A stretch of 64,000 nt of DNA from Aerococcus agrisoli. Lineage in GTDB: Bacteria; Bacillota; Bacilli; Lactobacillales; Aerococcaceae. Position 1 is the stretch's first letter, and each line of letters begins with the position of its first letter. Under the pieces are notes generated by a model that saw only the letters and a list, made by a program, of their open reading frames with translations, ran no database searches and was not told the origin of the DNA. A program made the translations under genes and the position numbers. The DNA lies in assembly GCF_003797145.1 (NCBI RefSeq), contig NZ_RKMG01000009.1, positions 1 through 64,000 on the forward strand, given 5' to 3'. This document shows positions 7,235 through 15,116 of the stretch, piece by piece.

Positions 7235-8455
7235 ATGAAAAAATGGACAGGTCCTACAAAACAAGGGCTACAGTGGCTCGCACTTATCGCAGTCTTCATT
7301 TTAGCAATAATTTATTGGTCGAGTATCGTTGGTGCAGTGGGCATCTTATGGTCAGTTCTCTTCCCCATCATTTTAGGGGGCATGATTGCCTTTGTATTAA
7401 ATATTCCCATGCGTTGGTTTGAGAAACATCTCTTTCCTAAGTCGGATAATAAATATTTGAAGGCATCTAGACGACCGTTAGCAATTATCCTCGCTTTATT
7501 AGTAATCATTTTGGCTATAACTGCAGTTGTGATTATTGTGATTCCGCAACTAGCGTCAGCCGTGATGACACTGGTCGAAGTTGTGCCAACTTTAGTAGAA
7601 AACATTCAGAATTGGTTTAATCAGCAAGAGGCATTGGTCCCAATGTTAAACCAATTAACTGACCAAATGAACGTCAATTGGTCTAGTGTTGTGTCAAGTG
7701 TAGCTTCAGGTGTGAATTCAATTGCTTCTGGTGTAGCAGCTACTTCAATTGCAGTGTTGACAACCTCTGTTTCTGCCGTAACCAATATTTTCTTAGCCTT
7801 AATGTTTGCCATTTACATTTTGGCTTCTAAAGAAAAATTGGGTAAACAAATCACTCGCTCTATGGCTGTGTATTTACCCAATGATATTGAGAACTTGTTA
7901 TTGAACGTTTTAGCCGTTGCAAATGAAACATTCTCCAAATTTATTTCGGGTATGGTTACGGAAGCGGTAATTCTAGGTGTTTTAGTAACAGCAGGCTTAT
8001 TGATTTTACAAATTCCTTATGCCGCAATGCTAGGGGTATTGCAAGGTGTACTTGCTTTGATTCCTATATTAGGAGCCTTCATGGCTGGTGCAATTGGCGT
8101 CGTCATCCTATTAGCCCTAAACCCAACCTATGCATTTGTGTATATCATTTTCGTTTTAATCATCCAACAAGTAGAAGGTGATCTCATCTATCCACGTGTG
8201 GTGGGAGATTCTATTGGATTACCAAGTATGTGGGTACTTTTTGCTGTAACAGTTGGCGCAGGACTTATGGGTATTCCAGGAATGTTGCTAGGGGTACCAT
8301 TCCTTGCTTCAATTTATAAGATTTTAAAATTAGACGTACGTTACAGAGAAACGCTAGAAGCTAATTCTGCCAATCAAGAAGATACTGATCATGTGAAGTT
8401 TTTGGATAGTTTTCGTCATCACTTACTCACGAATGACGAAATTGATTGCTTGTAA
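7235..8455 (+). CDS. AI-2E family transporter (UPF0118 permease)
   Basis: A 406-residue polytopic membrane protein of the AI-2E/UPF0118 (PerM, TqsA, YdbI) family. Two hydrophobic segments lie near the N-terminus (about 12-55), then one near 75-100. A periplasmic-type region (about 105-170) follows, and a C-terminal cluster of hydrophobic segments (about 180-370) carries family motifs such as QQVEGDLIYPRVVGDSIGLP and MGIPGMLLGVPFLA. Members act as autoinducer-2 exporters or sodium/proton antiporters; the substrate here is undetermined. A GGTGA ribosome site precedes ATG 7235. It is monocistronic, with a long hairpin downstream. Confidence 0.88.
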   Translation: MKKWTGPTKQGLQWLALIAVFILAIIYWSSIVGAVGILWSVLFPIILGGMIAFVLNIPMRWFEKHLFPKSDNKYLKASRRPLAIILALLVIILAITAVVIIVIPQLASAVMTLVEVVPTLVENIQNWFNQQEALVPMLNQLTDQMNVNWSSVVSSVASGVNSIASGVAATSIAVLTTSVSAVTNIFLALMFAIYILASKEKLGKQITRSMAVYLPNDIENLLLNVLAVANETFSKFISGMVTEAVILGVLVTAGLLILQIPYAAMLGVLQGVLALIPILGAFMAGAIGVVILLALNPTYAFVYIIFVLIIQQVEGDLIYPRVVGDSIGLPSMWVLFAVTVGAGLMGIPGMLLGVPFLASIYKILKLDVRYRETLEANSANQEDTDHVKFLDSFRHHLLTNDEIDCL

Positions 8456-8504
8456 TTTTAGTTGAAGAAATATCACTTATAGATTCTTTTTTATGTAAAA
8501 AAAC

Positions 8505-8572
8505 TGAAAAACACCATGTATAGCAGGGTTTTGTATAATGCGAAACATCAAGCTATGCTCGGTGTTTTTTAT
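8505..8572 (+). terminator. Long two-stage hairpin terminator
   Basis: The outer stem AAAAACACC / GGTGTTTTTT encloses a second pairing ATAGC / GCTAT around a ~26-nt loop. It ends the AI-2E-type gene. It is longer than an ordinary terminator; see the rejected notes for the mobile-element alternative. Confidence 0.55.
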
Positions 8573-8873
8573 TTTATAATATCAATAAAGCTAATAAAAA
8601 TACAATAGCGGTACAAAACTAGTTGAATTTGTGAAAAAATGAATTTGTTGAATTTCGATTAATTTTTGGTAAAAAGACAAAAAATGCAATGAAAGTCGCG
8701 TTTACATTTAACCTTAACAACTATTTCACAAACTTAGTCGAAAAATTGCGAATTTTTGACTTTGTGCAAGCGCTAAAACGATACAAAAATGTTTTGTAAT
8801 CATGAAATTTGCGTGTTATTCTGTGCTTGTAAATAAATGAGCAATTGGCAAGTATGCCGAGGAGGATAAACAT
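8573..8873. other. AT-rich upstream region of nox
   Basis: About 300 bp without a gene. It contains the repeated word GTTGAATTT (near 8621 and 8648), an imperfect dyad AAAAATT/AATTTTT bounded by GTC and GAC (about 8738-8761), a weak cre-like word TGCAAGCGCTAAAA (8765-8778) and a TTTCACAAA half-site resembling half of a Rex operator. None is strong enough to name. The nox ribosome site GAGGAGG closes the region. Confidence 0.45.
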
Positions 8874-10211
8874 ATGAAAGTCGTTGTAGTCGGAACTAAC
8901 CATGCAGGTATCTCAGCAGCTAACACTATTTTAGAATCAGGCCAAGATGTTGAAGTGACATTATTAGACCGTAACTCTAATCTATCTTATCTAGGTTGTG
9001 GTACAGCACTATGGGTTGGACGTCAAATCGATAGTTATGAAGGATTATTCTATACAAACGCAGCAGATTTTGAAGCAAAAGGTGCGAAAATCTCTTTAGA
9101 AACAGAAGTAAAAGATATCGACTTCGAAAATAAAGTTGTTTACGCTGAAACAAAATCAGGTGAAAAATTAGAAGAAAGCTACGACAAATTAGTTTTAGCA
9201 ACAGGATCTCTTCCAATCGCACCAAAATTACCAGGTAACGATTTAGAAGGGTTACACTTCTTGAAATTATTCCAAGAAGGTCAACAAGTTGATAAAGCCT
9301 TAGCAGCAGAAGACGCAAACATCGTATGTGTGATCGGTGCAGGTTACATCGGTGTTGAAATTGCAGAAGCAGCGGCTCGTCGTGGAAAAGAAGTACATCT
9401 TTTCGACGCTGAAGAACATTCATTAATGAACTACTATGATGTAGACTTCGCTGAAATCATGGACAAAAACCTTACTGACAACGGCATTCACACACACTTC
9501 GGTGAATTAGCAGAAGCTTACTTAGGCGAAAACGGTAAAGTAACTGGTTTGAAAACAACAAAAGGCGAATACAAAGCTGACGTTATCATCAACGCAATTG
9601 GATTCCGTCCAAACGCTGCTTTTGGTGAAGGCCACTTAGAAAAATTCGTGAACGGTGCTTACCTAGTAGACCGTACATTCAAAACAAGCGACGACTCTGT
9701 ATACGCTGTTGGTGACTGTGCAACAAACTACTCTAACGCTGCCAACGCTACAACTTACATTGCATTAGCATCAAACGCTGTTCGCTCAGGTATTGTTGCA
9801 GCAACTAACATCTTAGGCACACACCTTGAAGGTGCAGGTGTACAAGGTTCAAACGGTATCGCAATCTTTGATAAAAAATTAGTATCAACAGGTTTCTCTG
9901 TTCGTGCCGCTGAAAAGAATGGCTTGAAAGTGAAATACACTGATATCGAAGATACACAATTACCAGGCTTCATGCCAGCAGACCATAATGCAGACGTGAA
10001 ATTACGTATTGTATACGAAGAAGAATCTCGTCGTATAGTAGGTGCACAAATGGCATCAGATTATGATATGTCAATGGGTATCCATATGTTCTCATTAGCA
10101 ATCCAAGAACAATTGACAGTTGATAAATTAGCATTGCTAGACATCTTCTTCTTACCTCACTTCAACAAACCATACAACTACATCACTGTAGCAGCTTTAA
10201 ACGCTGAGTAA
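8874..10211 (+). CDS. nox: NADH oxidase (FAD-dependent, probably water-forming)
   Basis: A 445-residue flavoprotein of the NADH oxidase / NADH peroxidase / CoA-disulfide reductase family that reoxidises NADH with oxygen in catalase-negative cocci. The N-terminal FAD motif is VVVVGTNHAGISAA. The redox-active cysteine is Cys42 in SYLGCGTALW. The NADH-binding motif is CVIGAGYIGVEIAEAAARRG, YAVGDCA is the second FAD contact, and a C-terminal dimerisation domain ends in FLPHFNKPYNYIT. Codon use is markedly uniform (GAA, TTA, GGT), suggesting high expression. The gene has a strong GAGGAGG ribosome site and stands alone. Water versus peroxide as product is inferred from overall similarity, not proven. 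Confidence 0.93.
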   Translation: MKVVVVGTNHAGISAANTILESGQDVEVTLLDRNSNLSYLGCGTALWVGRQIDSYEGLFYTNAADFEAKGAKISLETEVKDIDFENKVVYAETKSGEKLEESYDKLVLATGSLPIAPKLPGNDLEGLHFLKLFQEGQQVDKALAAEDANIVCVIGAGYIGVEIAEAAARRGKEVHLFDAEEHSLMNYYDVDFAEIMDKNLTDNGIHTHFGELAEAYLGENGKVTGLKTTKGEYKADVIINAIGFRPNAAFGEGHLEKFVNGAYLVDRTFKTSDDSVYAVGDCATNYSNAANATTYIALASNAVRSGIVAATNILGTHLEGAGVQGSNGIAIFDKKLVSTGFSVRAAEKNGLKVKYTDIEDTQLPGFMPADHNADVKLRIVYEEESRRIVGAQMASDYDMSMGIHMFSLAIQEQLTVDKLALLDIFFLPHFNKPYNYITVAALNAE

Positions 10212-10240
10212 TTTTTTGTAAAAAAGACATACTCTCCCAA

Positions 10241-10277
10241 AAAGGACCACCGAGCATCCAAGCTTGGTGGTCCTTTC
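10241..10277. terminator. Bidirectional terminator between nox and the esterase gene
   Basis: The perfect 11-bp stem AAAGGACCACC (10241-10251) / GGTGGTCCTTT (10266-10276) sits between the convergent stop codons and has A/T runs on both flanks. Confidence 0.85.
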
Positions 10278-10279
10278 GT

Positions 10280-11026
10280 TTATAGCAAGTTTTCAACAAA
10301 GAATTCCGTCATCAAATCCATCGTTTCCGTTTTTACTAAGTGGTCTTCATCCTCGTGAACGAAGACAATATTCTTTTTATCCTGATTATCCTCAATAAAT
10401 TGTAGGGTTTGATCGTAAGGCACGCGCCAGTCTCTTTCCCCATGCCATACCAAGAAAGGTCTACCGTTTAAGGTATCAATATGGGTAGACAAATCATATT
10501 GATCAATCCAAGCCGTTAAGTCAGCCAAATCTTCTGGCACAAAACGATTGGTCAAATTCTTCGCGTGTTGAATCAAGCGGTCGCGATAGCGAATCGGCGT
10601 TGGCGACCCCATCATACATGAAGCCACCTTAATTTCCGGATGGTGGGTGAGTAAGGCACTTGATGTAAAACCACCCATCGATGTGCCACCAACCCCAATC
10701 TTATCATCTAAAATAAGGTCTAATTTGCGAAAATGGCTAATAATGGCGCCAAACTCAAACAAGTTACTTTGAATACTTTGCCAAAAAGTTAAGGACGGAA
10801 TGGCAGAAACATTTTGCTTGCGGGCACCGTGGTTCATTGCATCCGGCAATAAGACCCGAAAGCCTTTTTGTGCGAGTTTGCGGCCTTGGGTCAAATTCAA
10901 TTCCTTACTTGATTGCCACCCATGATAATAAACAATCAAGGGTAGGGGGGCATTTTTATAGTCACTAGGTACCACCTCTAACAAGGGGATTTCTCCAATA
11001 TGACGTCTTCTAATGGTTATTTTCAC
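10280..11026 (-). CDS. Alpha/beta hydrolase (YitV-like esterase)
   Basis: A 248-residue serine hydrolase. The oxyanion-hole motif YYHGW lies near residue 33. The nucleophile elbow GTSMGG follows in the middle, an aspartate-containing FLVWHGERDWRVP segment (acid residue) comes later, and a His in EDEDHLVK near the C-terminus completes the triad. No signal peptide is seen, so it should be cytoplasmic. The best family resemblance is to YitV/prolyl-oligopeptidase-type esterases of Firmicutes with unknown natural substrates. It is convergent with nox and divergent from the GH3 gene. The start ATG follows a GGAGA ribosome site on the minus strand. Confidence 0.85.
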   Translation of the reverse strand: MKITIRRRHIGEIPLLEVVPSDYKNAPLPLIVYYHGWQSSKELNLTQGRKLAQKGFRVLLPDAMNHGARKQNVSAIPSLTFWQSIQSNLFEFGAIISHFRKLDLILDDKIGVGGTSMGGFTSSALLTHHPEIKVASCMMGSPTPIRYRDRLIQHAKNLTNRFVPEDLADLTAWIDQYDLSTHIDTLNGRPFLVWHGERDWRVPYDQTLQFIEDNQDKKNIVFVHEDEDHLVKTETMDLMTEFFVENLL

Positions 11027-11212
11027 GTGATCTCCCTCTTTACGTTGATTTCATCATGCCTAGCATAAAGGCTGCCAAATGAAATTGCAAATGAAAGCAT
11101 TTTGTCCAAATGCAAGGAAAAATAGAGAAGTAGTTTTTATTGCAAATTTTGTTATTTTACTCATATATCTGGTAGTCAAATCAAAAAAGTTGGTGTATGA
11201 TTGTGGGGTAAA

Positions 11213-11244
11213 CAAAAACGTTTTCATAAATGAAAACGAATGCG
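11213..11244 (+). promoter_or_regulatory. Two cre-like sites upstream of the GH3 gene
   Basis: CAAAAACGTTTTCA (11213-11226) and TGAAAACGAATGCG (11231-11244) each match most of the catabolite-responsive element consensus TGWAANCGNTNWCA. Tandem cre words ahead of a beta-glucosidase gene fit CcpA repression, but this is inference. Confidence 0.5.
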
Positions 11245-11270
11245 TACTCGGCAATTATTGGAGGGTAAAT

Positions 11271-13419
11271 ATGGATACAAATACAAAAGAATTTCCTTGG
11301 ATGGATGAATCATTGTCTCCTAAGGAACGTGCAAGCTTACTTGTTGCAAATATGGATTTAGATCAAAAAATCAACCAATTACATGGCGCCATGGCTACCA
11401 TTGATATCTATGCAACTATGGATGGTATTGAAGATGACGAAGGTATGGAAAAATTGGCGGAACAAATTCAAGTGGAACGTCACGTTGACGCAATTGATGA
11501 CTTAGCCATTCCACGCTACCGCATTACCAATGGACCAGTAGGTGTTGGGATGGGTGATGGTATGCCTAGTCCTAAGGCCACAGCATTGCCAATGACCATT
11601 GGTGTTGCTGCTTCTTTTGACCCAAGTCTTGCCTATGCATATGGTGACATCATCGGTGAAGAAACCTATACACTAGGCCAACATGTGCTAGAAGGTCCGG
11701 CAGTATGTTTACACCGTTTACCAATTTCTGGACGTAACTTTGAATACTTCTCTGAAGACCCATATTTATCAGGTGTGATGGGGGTAGAAATTACTAAAGC
11801 CATTCAAAGTCATGATGTGATTGCGATGGGTAAACACTTTGCAGTCAATGACCAAGAAGATGAACGTTTCCGTTATTCTGTAGAAATTGATGAAAATGTA
11901 TTGCGTGAATTGTACTTACTACCATTTGAAATGTTAGTGAAGGACGGCGAAGTAGCAGCGATTATGTCTGCTTATAACCGTCTACGTGGTACTTATGCCA
12001 CAGAAAATCGTTACCTATTAAATGACATTTTACGTAAAGAGTGGGGCTTTGACGGCTATGTGCAAAGTGATTTCTGGTCAGCACGTTCGGCAGCCGGATC
12101 ATTGAACGCTGGTATGGATCATGAAATGCCGGATGCAAAATGGCTAAACGAAGCCAATATTAAAGAAGCATTAGCTGACCAATCATTGGAAGAGGAAACC
12201 ATTGATCGTGCCTTGATTCGTCGTTTTACCCAAATGTTTAAATTCAATGTCTTTGGCCGTGAATATAAGCCTGGTACCATTGATGCCAAAACAAATGGGG
12301 AGCGTGCACGCCGTATTGGTGAAAAATCCGCTGTCTTATTGAAAAATGACAAGGGTCTTTTACCATTAGACCCAACAGCACATGACAATGTCTTGATCGT
12401 TGGTATGGCCAAATTTGCGCAATTTGCAACTCAAGGTGGTGGTGGTTCTTCGAAAGTAGATCCATTATATACAGTGGCCCCAGCTCAAGGGATGACGGAT
12501 GTTTTAACTGATTTAGAATCATCTACAAAAGTTGATTTATTCGTGGTTGCTGATGATTTGAGTAACTTAGAAGATGCGAAAAAAGCAGTCGCTGCTGCAG
12601 ATGCAGTTGTGATTATGGCAGGTTTAGTTGCAACTGAAGGTGCCGACATGAAGACACCACACCAACCTAAAGACCAAGATACTATGGTTGATGCTTTGTT
12701 AGGGCTAAATAATCAAACGGTTGTTGTTTTGAAAGATTCAACACCAGTTGTATTACCATGGATTAACAAAGCAGATGCAGTGTTAGAAGTATGGAACCAA
12801 GGGGTGGAAGATGGCCATGTGGTCGCTGATTTAGTCTTTGGTCGTGTGAATCCATCTGGTAAAGTACCTACAACTTATCCAGCCCGTGATGAAGATATGA
12901 TTTCTTACGGACATGAAGAACGTTACCCAGGAATCAATGAAGGGGGAAGGTTTCCCAACAATTCATTATTCTGAAGGCTTAGAAATGGGTTATCGTTGGT
13001 ATCAAGGACAAGGTGTGACACCAGGTTTCGCCTTTGGACATGGTTTGTCATACACTACATTTGATATCCATGATGCCAAACTTGACCAAGCAAGTTCTGA
13101 GGGACATGCTGCCATCAATATCACAGCAACAGTTACCAACACCGGTGACCGTGAAGGTGCTGAAGTTGTGCAAGTTTATGTGGGTATTCCAGTGGACGGT
13201 CAACCACCAATGCGTTTAGTTGGTTTCCAAAAAGTGAACTTACAAGCTGGTGAAAGCCAAGAAGTAGTCATTACAATTGATCCATTTGCGACAAATCATC
13301 CGTTAAGTGTCTGGGATGATGCAACGCATGACTTTGTGATTGAAGCAGGGGAATATCAATTCTTTGTGGGTAATGCCAGCGACAACATTGTGGCTACATT
13401 AGCACATACAATTCAATAA
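11271..13419 (+). pseudogene. GH3 family beta-glucosidase, frameshifted
   Basis: A glycoside hydrolase family 3 enzyme for beta-glucosides, broken into two frames. Frame 1 runs from ATG 11271 (ribosome site GGAGG, 11260-11264) to a stop at 12974. It carries the (beta/alpha)8 domain with the KHF and nucleophile region GYVQSDFWSARS, then most of the second domain. The remaining ~155 residues (HYSEGLEMGYRWYQ, FAFGHGLSYTTF, fibronectin-III-like tail) are in another frame to 13419. The frames join if the G5 run at 12942-12946 is read as G4, giving an uninterrupted ~715-residue protein of normal GH3 length. It is a real frameshift or a homopolymer sequencing error. There is no signal peptide, so the substrate would be imported disaccharide. 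Confidence 0.88.
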
Positions 13420-13433
13420 AGTGTTATAAAGGG

Positions 13434-13463
13434 CTGGGTGCCGTTACGTACCCAGTCTTTTTT
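13434..13463 (+). terminator. Terminator after the GH3 gene
   Basis: The stem CTGGGT (13434-13439) / ACCCAG (13450-13455) with a 10-nt loop is followed by TCTTTTTT. Confidence 0.8.
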
Positions 13464-13543
13464 CATTTATATAGGATATGGGTACTTCTTTTAGCTTATT
13501 TATTTTATAATAGAAGAAAGATGATTTTTAAGGAGATGATTTG

Positions 13544-13972
13544 ATGGAATTACAAGATTATATGGATGTGTTAGCGAAAATAGGGGCTGCCGTGTTTGCG
13601 ACCGTAGATGCAGATGGCAAACCGCGCACGCGTTATGCCAATGTAGGTGTTGCAAATGAGAATGGTATTTTTTTCATGACAAAAGAAAGTAATGATTTCT
13701 ACAAACAGTTGATGGCCAACGAGCATGTGTCAATTTCGGGTTTGTTGAATGATGAAGATGGTATTCAAGCGATTACGGTGGATGGTAAGGTACGCGCGGT
13801 TGACCAAGCGTATTTAGAGGCCATTTTGAAGGATAATCCTTATGTGAAGGATGTATATCCGGATGAAGAGAGTCGTAAGGATGTTGTAGCCTTGCAAGTT
13901 TACGAAGGGCACGGTTCTTATATGAATTTGAAGGCGCATAGTAAAGGTACCTTCGATTTTTCAGCAGAATAA
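13544..13972 (+). CDS. Pyridoxamine 5'-phosphate oxidase-fold protein
   Basis: A 142-residue protein of the split beta-barrel FMN-binding (PNPOx-like) superfamily. The pattern AAVFATVDADGKPRTRYANVG near residues 16-36 is the typical FMN-phosphate entry, and FFMTKESNDFYKQLMAN is the second conserved block. It is a stand-alone small member, probably binding FMN or a related cofactor; substrate unknown. ATG 13544 is chosen over the adjacent TTG at 13541 because of the AAGGAG site at 13530-13535. It lies ~50 bp ahead of a CPBP protease gene and may be co-transcribed with it. Confidence 0.82.
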   Translation: MELQDYMDVLAKIGAAVFATVDADGKPRTRYANVGVANENGIFFMTKESNDFYKQLMANEHVSISGLLNDEDGIQAITVDGKVRAVDQAYLEAILKDNPYVKDVYPDEESRKDVVALQVYEGHGSYMNLKAHSKGTFDFSAE

Positions 13973-14023
13973 ATTTTGATATTTGATGGAGGAAACTAGG
14001 GCATACAGATAAGGTGAGTGGAT

Positions 14024-14758
14024 ATGGGTATTCGAAAAAATCGAGCACAGTCGTATAACGAAGAGGCAACATTTGGCTTTAAAAGTATTTTCTTTGGCGC
14101 CTTAATTGTGATTTTATGGACAATTGCCTATATGTTTATTGTGGCAGTACCGCAATTATATACAATGTATGGGAATAGTTTGGACCACAATCTGATGTTG
14201 ATTCTTGGTGTGGTGAGCTTGATATTTATGTTTTTGGTGACGATTTGGTTTTATCGTTATTATCAAAAGAAACATCCAGATAGTTTTCAGCCACTCACGA
14301 AAAAGGATTTACTTCATGTAGCCGGTTTGTATGTGGGCATCTTGATTTTTAAAACAGCCATGAGTTATTTGATGGGCTGGGTTTACGGTACCGATACAAC
14401 AGTAAATGATGAAATGATTTTTGGCATGTTAGGTGATCATCCTAATATCCTCTTATCTTTAAATCTTGGCCTTAGCGTCATCACCTTAGCACCTGTAATG
14501 GAAGAAATCATTTTCCGTGGCATGATTAGTAAGGGGATGTTCTTGGATAAATATTTCTGGCCTGCGATTATTTTGAGTTCCTTATTCTTTTCTAGTTTGC
14601 ACTTGTCAGGCAATCTGATTTCCTTTCTATTGTATGCAGGGATCGGTGCAATTTGTTTTATGGCTTACTGGAAAAACAAGAATCTGAATGCGGCCATCCT
14701 TCTGCATTTCCTAAATAACTTACCTGGCGCTATACTTTTAATCTTTGGATTGTATTAA
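14024..14758 (+). CDS. CPBP family intramembrane metalloprotease
   Basis: A 244-residue polytopic membrane protein of the CPBP (CAAX prenyl endopeptidase / Abi) family. Hydrophobic segments lie at roughly 20-45, 58-80, 100-122, 140-160, 170-190, 200-215 and 225-243. Motif 1 EEIIFRG spans residues 160-166, with Glu160/Glu161 predicted metal-linked. His193 lies in SSLHLSG (motif 2) and His228 in HFLNN (motif 3). In Gram-positives such proteins process peptides or give bacteriocin self-immunity. No bacteriocin gene is visible nearby, so the role is open. ATG 14024 fits the AAGGTGAG site better than the GTG at 14018. Confidence 0.87.
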   Translation: MGIRKNRAQSYNEEATFGFKSIFFGALIVILWTIAYMFIVAVPQLYTMYGNSLDHNLMLILGVVSLIFMFLVTIWFYRYYQKKHPDSFQPLTKKDLLHVAGLYVGILIFKTAMSYLMGWVYGTDTTVNDEMIFGMLGDHPNILLSLNLGLSVITLAPVMEEIIFRGMISKGMFLDKYFWPAIILSSLFFSSLHLSGNLISFLLYAGIGAICFMAYWKNKNLNAAILLHFLNNLPGAILLIFGLY

Positions 14759-14780
14759 ACAGCGCATGATTTCAGAATTT

Positions 14781-14815
14781 ACCTAGCTATTTGAAAAGAT
14801 AGCTAGGTTTTTTTA
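14781..14815 (+). terminator. Terminator after the CPBP gene
   Basis: The perfect 10-bp stem ACCTAGCTAT (14781-14790) / ATAGCTAGGT (14799-14808) is followed by a T-run. Confidence 0.85.
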
Positions 14816-14831
14816 CGTTCTTTTTCGACTT

Positions 14832-15081
14832 TGTTACAGAATTGTTACGATATTTTTGCGTTTTATATTCATTTTCCAAATTCTCATTTAATCTTTAACG
14901 AATCTTAAAACATTGATGATGCACGTTTTCTTTAACCTTTCTTAAATATTTATCCGTGTACACTTCAAAATATTATCAATTTTTTGCGAACTTATTGAGA
15001 AAGAGAAGCGAAAAGTGTAAGAAATAGTAAATAATTTGTAATCTGATTGTTACGGAATTCGCGACATCACATGTATATAAT
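14832..15081 (+). promoter_or_regulatory. WalR-boxes and promoter of the LysM/NlpC-P60 gene
   Basis: Two sequences match the WalR (YycF) consensus TGTWAH-N5-TGTWAH exactly: TGTTACagaatTGTTAC (14832-14848) and TGTAATctgatTGTTAC (15037-15053). The second lies directly upstream of a TATAAT -10 box (15076-15081) whose -35 region is poor, the arrangement expected of an activated promoter. The cognate regulator genes walRK begin 217 bp after the hydrolase gene ends. Regulation is inferred from the motif match; binding is not shown. Confidence 0.75.
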
Positions 15082-15116
15082 AGCAATGTAAACAATTTTC
15101 AGGGGGTAGAAAATTT

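Noticed and set aside
8505-8572. Remnant of an insertion-sequence end
   Set aside because: The long AAACACC-type inverted repeat resembles IS termini, but no transposase fragment or target duplication is visible. Position and T-run suit a terminator.
11079-11270. 64-residue N-terminal extension of the GH3 protein
   Set aside because: The frame is open, but the region contains the cre-like words. The GGAGG site fixes the start at 11271.
12984-13000. Programmed frameshift in the GH3 gene
   Set aside because: There is no slippery heptamer followed by a pseudoknot. The G-run indel is a simpler explanation.
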